Shown piece after piece: positions 1 to 12,682 of a stretch of DNA of 64,000 nucleotides; the stretch's first letter is position 1, and each line of letters starts with the position of its first letter. The position numbers and the translations under genes were made by a program. The notes below the pieces were generated by a model. It made no database searches and was not told the origin of the DNA. It worked only from the letters and a program-made list of their open reading frames with translations. Source of the DNA: DASRDU01 sp046331565 (GTDB lineage Bacteria; Acidobacteriota; Blastocatellia; RBC074); assembly GCA_046331565.1 (NCBI GenBank), contig JAXLQP010000001.1, forward strand, positions 1,426,001-1,490,000. Reading direction: 5' to 3'.

Positions 1-688
1 GCGCCAGGAAAAAGGTGTAAGCCATCGCGCCGCCGATCAGCACTGAATCGGCTGATTTCAGCAGGTTTTCAATCACCTGAATCTTGTCTGAAACCTTTGC
101 GCCGCCCAGGATCACGACAAAAGGCCGCTGCGGATTTGAGAGCGCGCCGTACAGATAGCGCAGTTCCTTGTCCATCAGAAAGCCCGCCGCCGCCTGGCTG
201 ACGTGATGCGTAATGCCTTCGGTCGAAGCGTGCGCGCGGTGCGCCGTGCCGAAAGCATCGTTGACATAAACATCGCAGAGGGCTGCAAGCTGCGCGGCAA
301 AGCCCGAATCGTTGGCTTCTTCCTCAGGGTAAAAACGCACGTTTTCAAGCAGCACAATGTCGCCGTTCTGCATTGAATTGACGGCCTGCTGCGCGGCTTC
401 ACCGATGCAGTCTTCGGCCATCGTCACGGGTTTGCCCAGCAGCTTTGACAAATGCGCGGCCACTGGTTTGAGCGAATACTTCGGGTTCTTCTGCCCCTTC
501 GGACGCCCCAGGTGCGAAGCCAGAATCACCTTTGCGCCCTTGTCCATCGCATACTGAATAGTCGGAATCGCCGCCGTGATGCGCGTGTCATCGGTTACGA
601 CGCCGCCTTCAAGCGGCACATTGAAATCAACCCGGATGAATACACGTTTCCCGGTCAGATCAAGATCACGAATCGAAAGTTTAGCCAT
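1..688 (-). CDS. pgk: Phosphoglycerate kinase, N-terminal 229 residues (runs off the left edge)
   Basis: Glycolytic/gluconeogenic enzyme that transfers phosphate from 1,3-bisphosphoglycerate to ADP in the cytoplasm. The reverse strand from the ATG at 688 reads MAKLSIRDLDLTGKRVFIRV, followed by DFNVPL, LASHLGRPKG and LLENVRFYPEEE, all diagnostic of the PGK N-domain substrate-binding site, and later by FVVILGGAKVSDKI. The frame stays open to base 1, so the C-terminal nucleotide-binding half lies outside the window. A GAGGAG Shine-Dalgarno about 10 bases upstream supports this start. The upstream neighbour on the same strand is the large peptidase, separated by two hairpins. Identification is secure; only the C-terminus cannot be checked. 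Confidence 0.95.
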   Translation of the reverse strand, partial: MAKLSIRDLDLTGKRVFIRVDFNVPLEGGVVTDDTRITAAIPTIQYAMDKGAKVILASHLGRPKGQKNPKYSLKPVAAHLSKLLGKPVTMAEDCIGEAAQQAVNSMQNGDIVLLENVRFYPEEEANDSGFAAQLAALCDVYVNDAFGTAHRAHASTEGITHHVSQAAAGFLMDKELRYLYGALSNPQRPFVVILGGAKVSDKIQVIENLLKSADSVLIGGAMAYTFFLA

Positions 689-873
689 TGCAATCTTCGC
701 TCCTCTCACTCACAACGGCTGACCAGCGCCGCCACAGACGGTGAATCTGCGGCGCAGTCAGGCGTGAAGCTCCTGAAAATAATTGTTAAGTTGATGAATT
801 GATGAACCAGGGAGCCAGGTTAACACAGATCGCAGAGAGGAGCAAAACCGGGCAGGGTCTGTTGATTCTCAGT

Positions 874-909
874 CAGGGTTCGACAGGCTGGTGAGCTTGT
901 CGAACCCTG
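874..909. terminator. Hairpin with 16-bp arms, terminator-like
   Basis: Arms 874-889 and 894-909 (cagggttcgacaggct and its complement) pair with a single G-T wobble around a 4-base loop. It lies between the peptidase gene and pgk, both on the minus strand. The gttcgaca...tgtcgaac core recurs, diverged, at 23580-23662. There is no clear U-tract, so terminator function is inferred. Confidence 0.5.
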
Positions 910-930
910 GCAATGAATCCATTGAGTTGA

Positions 931-977
931 AGCGATGAATCAGCGCAACTGGTGAGGCGCTGCGCTGATTCGTCGCT
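931..977. terminator. Second hairpin, 17-bp arms, just 3' of the peptidase gene
   Basis: Arms 931-947 (agcgatgaatcagcgca) and 961-977 pair with one G-T wobble. It begins 28 bases beyond the stop of the minus-strand peptidase gene, where a terminator would be expected. Apart from this hairpin and the one at 874-909, I see nothing in 689-1005 beyond the pgk leader. Confidence 0.5.
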
Positions 978-1005
978 GTGATCACTGCCGACTGAGCGCC
1001 TGAAC

Positions 1006-5169
<4,164 letters not shown>

Positions 5170-5523
5170 GTCATTCCTCCTTTGGGAACACGGCAGGTGG
5201 CGCACTCAGGCCACACGGGTTCAATGACACGTCAGGCTGAAATGAAGATGAGGGATCAGGGGAAAGTTGTCAGTAAATGATTAGTGCAGCGTCTGAAATT
5301 CCAGTGAGCGTGAGAACGCCGCGAAGCTGTTGCCCGGACATGCGGAGGAGATTTACGGGAACACGCCGGTCAGAACAGCCCGGTTGTGGTAATTGTGGTC
5401 GGCTTTCAGTATGGATTAGTAATTGCCGGTAGTGAGGAAAGCAGCCACACGCGCAATCTACTCCTGCGCGTGCTGATAGTCAAAGAATAGAAAATTAATT
5501 CAGGTTTCAATTAAGTGTCAGGC
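5170..5523. other. Long leader region upstream of the peptidase gene
   Basis: No credible gene is seen. A small palindrome (cacgcgca at 5448-5455 with tgcgcgtg at 5465-5472) is present. On the minus strand TTGAAA (5505-5510) and TATTCT (5484-5489) with a 15-base spacer form a weak promoter candidate for the peptidase gene. The leader would be about 300 bases long. Confidence 0.3.
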
Positions 5524-5609
5524 CGTGTTGCGCGATTTGCCAGAATCGCGTGATTCATGCAACCGGAACGTGGCGTGAACTGCGCGATTCTGGCAAATCG
5601 CGCAACACG
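5524..5609. repeat. Perfect inverted repeat, 27-bp arms (gtgttgcgcgatttgcc family)
   Basis: Arms 5524-5550 and 5583-5609 are exact reverse complements around a 32-base centre. The arm begins cgtgttgcgcgatttgcca. A diverged miniature of the same family occurs at 43206-43237, and a single arm (ggcaaatcgcacaacac) lies near 36860. It lies in the gap between the esterase gene and the peptidase gene. Confidence 0.85.
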
Positions 5610-5698
5610 CCTGATTCCGTATACCGATCTTCAACCTGATCCGGATCGGGTTTCAATTGAATCAACGATGATGCGCTGGTGAAACCGGGAGCCGTTCT

Positions 5699-5768
5699 CA
5701 GCTCCGTCAGGAGCGACCTGTTTATAGCAATCGGCAAAATGCCCGCAGCTCCGTCAGGAGCGGCCTGT
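5699..5768. repeat. Two copies of a 23-base unit with a GCTCC-GTCA-GGAGC core
   Basis: Copies at 5699-5721 and 5746-5768 read cagctccgtcaggagcg(a/g)cctgt and differ at one base. Each contains a 5-bp stem with a GTCA loop. The copies lie 54-120 bases past the stop codon of the minus-strand esterase gene, so they are probably in its 3' untranslated region. I recall similar units as dispersed repeats in related genomes but cannot verify this here. Confidence 0.7.
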
Positions 5769-5821
5769 GTCCTGAATACTGAAATACGGTTAGTCTGAAA
5801 ACTTCTGAAAATCCCCGTCGC

Positions 5822-7159
5822 TCAGATTCCTGACGGATATGTTTCCGGCGCTTCACCTGTATGCCACAGCGGCGTGCGTTCGAGTGGTTCGACGGCCCGC
5901 GTTTCATCGAAATGCAGCACCGCATCAAACTGATCAGACAGCCGCGCGTGAAAGTAATGGCTCAGGCGTTCAGTTTCAGGCCGGTAAATCACGCCGATGG
6001 CGCGTTCCAGCCGCTGCGTGCGCAAACTGGCGGCCAGCTTTTCGTTTTCGCGCAGAACAAGCAGAAAGCGCGGCACACCCGTTTCGTGAAAGAGCAGTTC
6101 ATAACTGTGCCTGAGCGCCGGACGCACGCGCTTGCGTTCAGCCGCGCCATCCCAGTCTGACGCCGCCGTGACCGTTCCGCTGTGCGTGCTGAAACCGATC
6201 AGCACGGCATCACGCCCATACCGTTCACGCGCAAGCTGCCCGACATTCCATTCACCGCGCTCGCCCATTTCAGTCGCCCGCGCATCGCCGAGATGCGAGT
6301 TATGCTCCCAGACCACGATCCTTGCCTGTTCGCCCTGCGATTCAAAATGCGCTGCCAGCGCGTGCAGGGTTTCGGCCATGTGCCGGTCGCGCAGGTTCCA
6401 CGACGAAACGCGCCCGCGAAACATCTGCCGGTAATATTCCTCAGCGTTGCGCACCAGCCGCGCGTTCTGCTCGGCAAAGAAATATTCATCAGCCGCAACC
6501 CGCCCGTCACGGCTGGCCAGTTCTGCCGCCCGGCGCTGCAACTCCTTAAGCTGCCCCACGACTTCGTCCTCGCACGATCTCGTCAGATCGAAGCCCGCCG
6601 CATAACCATAAGCCTGCGAATCTTCGCCGTAATGATCGAAGCACGAATAACGAAAACGCGCCCGCTGTGCGGCTTCCGGGTCAATCTTATCGAGGTAATG
6701 CAGCACGGCTTCAATCGAACCGAACAGGCTGTAGAGATCAAGCCCGTAAAAGCCGATCTTTCTGGCATACTGGCCGAGGCTGTTGTTGTAATTGTGCAGC
6801 CAGCCGACGAAATCAAGCACATCGGCATTGCGCCACATCCATTGCGGAAACCGCTCAAAGCCCCGCAATGACTCTTCAGCATCGGCATCGCTGCCAAGTC
6901 CGCGCACAAAGCGGTTGATGCGATAAGCGTCAGGCCAGTCGGCTTCAACCGCGACGGCGGTAAAGCCCTTTTCCTGAATCAGTCGTTTCGTGATCTGCGC
7001 TCGTTCACGATAAAACTCGTGCGTGCCGTGCGAGGCTTCGCCGAGTAACACGAAATGCGCGTCACCAATCATTTCCAGCAGCGGATCATAATCCTCCCCT
7101 GCGCCTGTCAGCGGGTGCGCAAAGGTTCTGGTCAGCACTGCGGTTGTTTCGTCGCTCAC
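5822..7159 (-). CDS. Erythromycin esterase family protein
   Basis: A 445-residue protein of the EreA/EreB superfamily (PF05139), cytoplasmic by appearance with no signal peptide. The family motif GEASHGTHEFYRER (residues 40-53) supplies Glu41 and His44. VEADWPDAYR (71-80) supplies the acidic residue Glu72 that is essential in EreB, and VVWEHNSHLGDAR later supplies the further conserved His. Some members hydrolyse the macrolide lactone; many environmental members have unknown substrates, so resistance is not implied. The start is GTG at 7159 with GAAAGG upstream. It begins 9 bases after the metallothionein gene ends, which argues for co-transcription from the sigma-54-type promoter at 7390-7404. 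Full length for the family. Confidence 0.9.
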   Translation of the reverse strand: MSDETTAVLTRTFAHPLTGAGEDYDPLLEMIGDAHFVLLGEASHGTHEFYRERAQITKRLIQEKGFTAVAVEADWPDAYRINRFVRGLGSDADAEESLRGFERFPQWMWRNADVLDFVGWLHNYNNSLGQYARKIGFYGLDLYSLFGSIEAVLHYLDKIDPEAAQRARFRYSCFDHYGEDSQAYGYAAGFDLTRSCEDEVVGQLKELQRRAAELASRDGRVAADEYFFAEQNARLVRNAEEYYRQMFRGRVSSWNLRDRHMAETLHALAAHFESQGEQARIVVWEHNSHLGDARATEMGERGEWNVGQLARERYGRDAVLIGFSTHSGTVTAASDWDGAAERKRVRPALRHSYELLFHETGVPRFLLVLRENEKLAASLRTQRLERAIGVIYRPETERLSHYFHARLSDQFDAVLHFDETRAVEPLERTPLWHTGEAPETYPSGI

Positions 7160-7168
7160 AACTGCCTT

Positions 7169-7351
7169 TCAATGATGCGCCATTTGCGAACGTTCAGCCG
7201 GTGCGCCCGCCACACACCCCGCGTGTCCGCAACCACAGATCACTTCATCGGGCGAAGTTTCACAATGCGGACTGCACCACTTTTCATCCTTCGTCACGGA
7301 ACAGTTGCAGCCCGGATGCGCACATTTATTTTCATTTTTTTCGACTGTCAT
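7169..7351 (-). CDS. Metallothionein (SmtA-like), 60 residues
   Basis: Small cysteine-rich metal-binding protein. Eight cysteines at 10, 15, 17, 26, 30, 39, 41 and 46 and histidines 12, 29 and 43 follow the bacterial metallothionein pattern: CxxxxCxC, then WCSxxC, then CGCGHxGC, as in cyanobacterial SmtA. The likely role is binding Zn, Cd or Cu in the cytoplasm. AAAGGAG lies 8 bases before the ATG. It is the first gene of a two-gene operon with the erythromycin-esterase homologue (9-base gap). A sigma-54-type promoter lies about 40 bases upstream; I see no obvious SmtB-type operator. Recognition rests on the cysteine pattern, which is strong. Confidence 0.88.
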   Translation of the reverse strand: MTVEKNENKCAHPGCNCSVTKDEKWCSPHCETSPDEVICGCGHAGCVAGAPAERSQMAHH

Positions 7352-7389
7352 TGTTTACGCTCCTTTCTGATTCTGACTCACTGAAACTC

Positions 7390-7404
7390 GCAAGCAGAGT
7401 GCCA
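7390..7404 (-). promoter_or_regulatory. Sigma-54 (RpoN) type -24/-12 promoter
   Basis: On the minus strand the sequence is TGGCACTCTGCTTGC: the invariant GG (-24) and GC (-12) are separated by exactly 10 bases, matching the consensus TGGCAC-N5-TTGC. Transcription would start near 7378, giving a leader of about 27 bases carrying the AAAGGAG site of the metallothionein gene. No enhancer site was identified. Position, orientation and spacing all fit. Confidence 0.65.
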
Positions 7405-7602
7405 TTGGCCGGTGCGCGGCGCTGTCAGATGCCGGTCATCATTCAGCCGTGACGGGCGGCTGGCCTGGCGATTGCAGCGATGCCGGAAGCGCGCAACAGG
7501 GCAGGCATTCCGTGCAGCGACAAGCGCCATTGCAGCGCGTCAGTACACAGGTGTTTGCGCACCGGACGAATTTTCAGATGAGACAGATGGAGGAATAATC
7601 AA

Positions 7603-8064
7603 ATGGACGGGCTTGAATTATTGAAGCAGGATCACCGGAAAGTTGAAGAACTCTTTTCGCAGTTTGAAAAATCAGAAACTGACCAGCAGAAAGAACGGCT
7701 CTTTGAGCAGATCAGGCACGAACTCGAAGTTCATACGTACATTGAGGAGGCGGCGCTCTACCCCGCCCTTCAGCAGCACGAGGAACTGAAGGACATGGTG
7801 CTTGAGGCCATTGAGGAACACCGCCAGGTGAAAAATCTGCTGCGCGAAAGCGAACGCCTCACCGAAGGCAGTGAGCGACTCGACGCCAAAGTAAAAGTGA
7901 TGAGCGAAGACGTGGAACACCACGTTCAGGAAGAAGAGGAAAAAATGTTCCCGCAGGTGCGCAGGCTTTATTCACAGGCACAGCTTGATGAACTTGGTCA
8001 GCAGCTCACAGCCGCAAAGCAGGAATTCGACAGTCAACCCCGCACCCGCTCAACCGTCGGGTAA
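7603..8064 (+). CDS. Hemerythrin-domain (HHE) protein
   Basis: A 153-residue non-haem di-iron protein of the hemerythrin HHE family, predicted cytoplasmic and all-helical. Candidate iron ligands are His11 in KQDHRKV, His44 and Glu48 in VHTYIEEAALYP, His73 in EEHRQV, and His106/His107 with Glu111 in EHHVQEEEEKMFP, arranged as in the four-helix bundle. Such proteins bind O2 or NO or help in oxidative and iron stress. GGAGGA lies 9 bases before the ATG. It is transcribed divergently from the metallothionein/esterase operon, with 251 bases between them. No partner gene follows on the same strand. Confidence 0.92.
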   Translation: MDGLELLKQDHRKVEELFSQFEKSETDQQKERLFEQIRHELEVHTYIEEAALYPALQQHEELKDMVLEAIEEHRQVKNLLRESERLTEGSERLDAKVKVMSEDVEHHVQEEEEKMFPQVRRLYSQAQLDELGQQLTAAKQEFDSQPRTRSTVG

Positions 8065-8176
8065 TCAGGAATGGCGCTTTGACAGCCGGTGCTGAACAGA
8101 CCGCTGAAGACACGGATGAAGCCAGTCAGCCCTGATCCGCCGCATCTGCGTCATCGGTGGTCTGTTTGCCGACGCT

Positions 8177-8551
8177 TTACGCTGCCTGCTGTTTGACGAT
8201 GACACTGGCCCGAACCTCAGCGGGATAATTCTGATCAGCCTCATCAGACACCACTCTGACCGCGTAGCTGTATGTTCTGACTCCGACTTCGTCATTCAGC
8301 ACTCCCGACAGGCAGACGCCTTTGACCGGGCAGCGATAGTGGTAGTAATAAAACGGCCCGGGCCGGTCAAAAATGATCTCGACGCGACCATTTTCTGACT
8401 TCCATCTGACCTCCTGCCGACTGCCTTTGCTCAGCACAATCTCTGTCGGGCTGATCGTCAGTGCCCTGCGCTCCGGCGAGTAACTGATGCTGACCGTGAC
8501 CGGTTCAGTGTTTCTGACATACGCCTGCTGTCTTATCGTAATTTCGCCCAT
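8177..8551 (-). CDS. Small beta-rich protein of unknown function, paralogue A
   Basis: A 124-residue protein I do not recognise. It has no signal peptide or membrane segment and a strongly alternating hydrophobic pattern suggesting a beta-sandwich. Central features are IVLSKGSRQEVRWKS, then VEIIFDRPGPF, a YYYHY patch, CPVKGVC (a possible disulfide or metal pair), and a final strand pair around YSYAVRVV and VRASVIV. The layout matches the neighbouring protein at 8578-9003, so the two look like diverged paralogues. GAAAGG precedes the ATG. The 26-base gap to the upstream gene suggests one operon. The gene is judged real because its codon use resembles its neighbours and the fold pattern is shared. 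Confidence 0.75.
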   Translation of the reverse strand: MGEITIRQQAYVRNTEPVTVSISYSPERRALTISPTEIVLSKGSRQEVRWKSENGRVEIIFDRPGPFYYYHYRCPVKGVCLSGVLNDEVGVRTYSYAVRVVSDEADQNYPAEVRASVIVKQQAA

Positions 8552-8577
8552 TGGATTTGCCTTTCGCTGCTGCGTGA

Positions 8578-9003
8578 TCAGTTCATCCTGCGCCGTCTGA
8601 TGATGACGCGCGGATCGGAATTGATGACCTGTCCCTGGCGGACGACCTCAATGGTGTAATCGAATTCCGCAATCTCAAACTGATTGTCATTGGTATCAGG
8701 AACGAAAATCACCTCGTCATCAGGGAGCCGGTTACTGGAAACCTCCGCCAGCTTTGCGGGATCAGTGCCTGAACCGGCGGCACCAGCCTCAAGCGCGGGC
8801 GACACGATTTCATGATCTTCAAATGGCTGCTGCCCCGGAATGAAACTGATCTTCCAGTCCGTTTCATCCTGTGAAGTCCAGCTTACATTTTCACCTTCGT
8901 TGAGAATGATGGGGTCAACGGTTCGTTTATTTTCGTCTCTGACCCTGGCACAAGGCTGACCATTCTGCGTGTCCACAAAAATAAAAACTGTCTTGTCTGC
9001 CAT
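8578..9003 (-). CDS. Small beta-rich protein of unknown function, paralogue B
   Basis: A 141-residue cytoplasmic-looking protein of unknown function. It contains PIILNEGENVSWTSQ, then WKISFIPGQQPF, then an acidic, Gly/Ala-rich insert, and ends with FDYTIEVV...DPRVIIRRRRMN. The order (I-x-L-x-x-G-x-x-V-x-W-x-S, then I-x-F plus PF, then a Y-x-[YI]-x-V strand) mirrors the protein at 8177-8551. The start is set at the ATG at 9003, which has AAAGGAG 6 bases before it; an in-frame upstream start lacks a ribosome site. It is first in a two-gene operon and divergent from the oxidoreductase at 9302. A cupredoxin- or Ig-like fold is possible, but no metal motif is seen. Confidence 0.78.
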   Translation of the reverse strand: MADKTVFIFVDTQNGQPCARVRDENKRTVDPIILNEGENVSWTSQDETDWKISFIPGQQPFEDHEIVSPALEAGAAGSGTDPAKLAEVSSNRLPDDEVIFVPDTNDNQFEIAEFDYTIEVVRQGQVINSDPRVIIRRRRMN

Positions 9004-9301
9004 TTGCTGCTCCTTTCCGAAAAGTTGAAGCGTTGCGAGTGGTGTCAAGCCGAATCCAGATCCGCCCCGTCTTCATGTGGCCGGAATTGAAAAACGTTTC
9101 AGTCGGCCCGACGAAATCCGGGACAAAAGGCGGTTCTGGTTTGTGCTGAGGCGCTATTTAATCTTACTCCGGGCCAGCCGCAAAGCCCTGCTCTGTTCAC
9201 AGCCGCAGCAAATCATTTATGATTCGTGCAGCAATCATCTGCGGTATCGCCCTCGCTGCGGGGGCCATTCCTTTCAGCAGTATTTTCAGTGGAGATTATT
9301 T

Positions 9302-10531
<1,230 letters not shown>

Positions 10532-10577
10532 TTCACAAAGCGAAATAGTAAAGAGATCCCCCACTCAGGGACTCATC

Positions 10578-10694
10578 AAAAGAACCGGGCGGCACCCTCG
10601 TAGTAACGAATTCATTCGTTTTGTTTCCGAAATTGCCTTGATTCGAAACCGAACGAATGAATTCGTTACTACGAGGGTGCCGCCCGGTTCTTTT
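10578..10694. repeat. Perfect inverted repeat, 43-bp arms (cacccYcgtagtaacgaatt family)
   Basis: Arms 10578-10620 and 10652-10694 are exact reverse complements flanking a 31-base centre. The inner 28 bases recur as inverted repeats at 33457-33541 and 49228-49312. The element sits between the convergent oxidoreductase and tatC genes, 47 and 45 bases from their stop codons, and could terminate both transcripts. Confidence 0.9.
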
Positions 10695-10738
10695 GGATGG
10701 CTTGCTGCCTGAATGAGATTGTTTTTCGCCTTCCCTGT

Positions 10739-11803
10739 CTATTTCTCCGCAGCCAGGGCGGCCATCTCTTCATCAGTGCGGCGCGGTTTGCCGAAGACCC
10801 AGACGATGCCGATGCTCAGGAAGTAAAGCATCAGCATCGGCGTGGCAAAGATCAGCATATTGAAGGCGTCCGCCGTCGGTGTCAGCACCGCCGCCAGAAT
10901 AGCAATTATCACGACCGCGTACCGCCAGCCCTTCCACAAAATCCCCGGCGTCACCAGCCCGACGCGGCCCAGGATGAAGGCAATCGTCGGAATCTGAAAG
11001 ACGATGCCGAGGCCGAGCATAATGATCAGAATCAGATCAAGATAATCTTCGGCATTGATCAGCGTCTGAAAGCCTTCCTGCAAACCGAGCAGGTAATTGC
11101 AGGCGGCGGGAAAAGCGACGTAATAACCAAAGGCCGCGCCCAGAATGAACAGAAAACTGCCCATCACCAGCACCGGGCCGATATATTTCTTCTCGTGCTG
11201 GTATAACCCCGGCGAGACGAAGGCCCAGATTTGAAAGAGCAGAAACGGAATCGCAAACGCGACGGCGGCATACATGCCGACTTTCATATACAGCGAAAAA
11301 GCGCCGCCGACCGTCGTAATCACCAGTTCATCGCGCGAATCGAAGCCGGGAATCAGCGCCGCCTGGCCAAGCACTTCGCCCAGTTCGGTTCCCGTCGGCA
11401 GAACGGTTTTGCCGAGCAGCCAGGGCTGTGTCAGCACGGCTGACGGATGGCCATTCTTACTGACCACTCTGGCCGGAATCGTTGTGCCCGCCGGAACCTG
11501 CACCTTCTCGACCACTGCGGTAAAAGGAAAGGTGTACTGGAAGATTTCGCCTTCCTTCAGACTTGTCCGCGTGTCCGGGCCGAGCAGCTTCGATTCTCTT
11601 TCGACGCGGGCCTTGCGGGCTTCCTGTTTGACCGGAATCGCCAGAAACCGGTAGATGTAATCAGAAACGGCAAAGCAGACGCAGAAGGCGATGCCAATCG
11701 CCACGACCGAATGAATCAGCCTGCGACGCAGTTCGTCGAGGTGATCGAGGAAGGACATCTGCAATCCTTCGTCTTCGTGTTCTTCTTCTCTGGTCTCAAC
11801 CAT
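10739..11803 (-). CDS. tatC: Sec-independent translocase TatC with an enlarged periplasmic loop
   Basis: Integral membrane receptor of the twin-arginine translocase. It reads MSFLDHLDELRRRL at the N-terminus (the conserved cytoplasmic motif), FSLYMKVGMYAAVAFAIPF, and LWAFVSPGLY-like FQIWAFVSPGLYQHEK, followed by the remaining helices to IVWVFGKPRR. At 354 residues it is about 100 longer than Escherichia coli TatC. The extra residues lie between LAIPVKQ (end of helix 1) and GGAFSLYMKV, i.e. in the first periplasmic loop, which is normally about 20 residues. The start is ambiguous: the ATG at 11803 is used here, and a GTG at 11812 is equally possible because neither has a strong ribosome site. 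It follows the tatA/B gene by 102 bases on the same strand. Confidence 0.92.
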   Translation of the reverse strand: MVETREEEHEDEGLQMSFLDHLDELRRRLIHSVVAIGIAFCVCFAVSDYIYRFLAIPVKQEARKARVERESKLLGPDTRTSLKEGEIFQYTFPFTAVVEKVQVPAGTTIPARVVSKNGHPSAVLTQPWLLGKTVLPTGTELGEVLGQAALIPGFDSRDELVITTVGGAFSLYMKVGMYAAVAFAIPFLLFQIWAFVSPGLYQHEKKYIGPVLVMGSFLFILGAAFGYYVAFPAACNYLLGLQEGFQTLINAEDYLDLILIIMLGLGIVFQIPTIAFILGRVGLVTPGILWKGWRYAVVIIAILAAVLTPTADAFNMLIFATPMLMLYFLSIGIVWVFGKPRRTDEEMAALAAEK

Positions 11804-11905
11804 GTTTTTCACTCAACAGGCAAAAGGCAAAAATCAGCGCATGAAAAGCTGAAACTCCGCAGCTCCCATCCACTGATTTTTGCCTTGTGCCGCTGCCTTT
11901 GATGC

Positions 11906-12334
11906 TCAAATCCAGTGTCCGGCCTGCGGCGCTTTGCCGGTGGTTTCGTTCTGATGCGCTGCCACAACCGCCGGCTGGGCGGGTGTCGCGGGCTGAGTTG
12001 CAGGCGTTCCGGCATCGGCCTGTTCACTTGTCGTTTCAGCGCCGGAATGGGCCGCATCCGAATACGGATCGTAATGATAAGTGCTGTCAGAAGTGTATGA
12101 ATGATCGGCCTGGTAATCGGAGTGATAAGCCGTCTCTGAACTGCTGCTGATAGTGGTTTTGTGTTTTTCCAGTTCGACTTCCTGCTCCCAGGTGCGCTTG
12201 AAATCATCCGAAGCGCGGCGGAATTGCGCGAGCGCCTGCCCCAGCGATTTGCCCAGTTCCGGCAGCTTGCGCGGGCCAAAGACGATCAGCGCGATCACCA
12301 TAATGATCAGAATTTCAGTCATTCCAAGATTCAT
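11906..12334 (-). CDS. TatA/TatB family translocase subunit
   Basis: A 142-residue Tat pore or bridging subunit. One N-terminal transmembrane helix (MTEILIIMVIALIVFGP) is followed by the hallmark FGPRKLPELGKSLG and an amphipathic helix, then an acidic, Ser/Thr/His/Tyr-rich stretch and an Ala/Pro/Thr-rich tail of about 90 residues. Its length and the EVELEKHK segment are TatB-like, but no separate TatA is nearby, so it may serve both roles. GAGGA lies 7-8 bases before the ATG. It precedes tatC on the same strand and would supply export of the Tat-signalled oxidoreductases encoded at 9302 and 39723. Confidence 0.9.
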   Translation of the reverse strand: MNLGMTEILIIMVIALIVFGPRKLPELGKSLGQALAQFRRASDDFKRTWEQEVELEKHKTTISSSSETAYHSDYQADHSYTSDSTYHYDPYSDAAHSGAETTSEQADAGTPATQPATPAQPAVVAAHQNETTGKAPQAGHWI

Positions 12335-12474
12335 TGCGAATCCTCATCCTGCATGGTCGGGTTAGTGACGAAGGTATGAAACAATAGCGACAAAACAGAC
12401 TATATGTTGCCGTCCAGGCTCAGTCAAGCAACGCTCCCGGCCCCTTTGTCTGCTCCTTCACTCAGAGCCAGCCA

Positions 12475-12650
12475 GGAGCCAGCAAGGAGCGCAGGCGTCC
12501 CGCCTGCCTGTCTTTCAATCAATGCGCCTTTAATGAAAGCCGATCCCCAGCAGACTGAATTCAGTAGTGAAGGCGCACCGCCTGTGTTTCAATCAATGCG
12601 CCTTTAATGAAAGACAGGCAGGCGGGACGCCTGCGCTCCTTGCTGGCTCC
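12475..12650. repeat. Inverted repeat, 41-bp perfect arms, with nested 27-bp direct repeats
   Basis: Arms 12475-12515 and 12610-12650 are exact complements containing gcaggcgtcccgcctgcc. Inside, a 27-base sequence (tttcaatcaatgcgccttta, continuing aatgaaag-like) occurs twice in direct orientation at 12513-12539 and 12587-12613, each overlapping an arm. The arm core recurs at 43142-43320. It lies between the VWA gene (stop 12683) and tatA/B; the rest of 12335-12682 holds nothing else I can name. Confidence 0.88.
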
Positions 12651-12682
12651 TTGTCAGCTCCTTGTCAGCTCCCTGCTGGTTC

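Noticed and set aside
5190..5235. Possible tRNA-like T-loop (gggttcaat)
   Set aside because: No matching acceptor, anticodon or D arms could be built on either strand.
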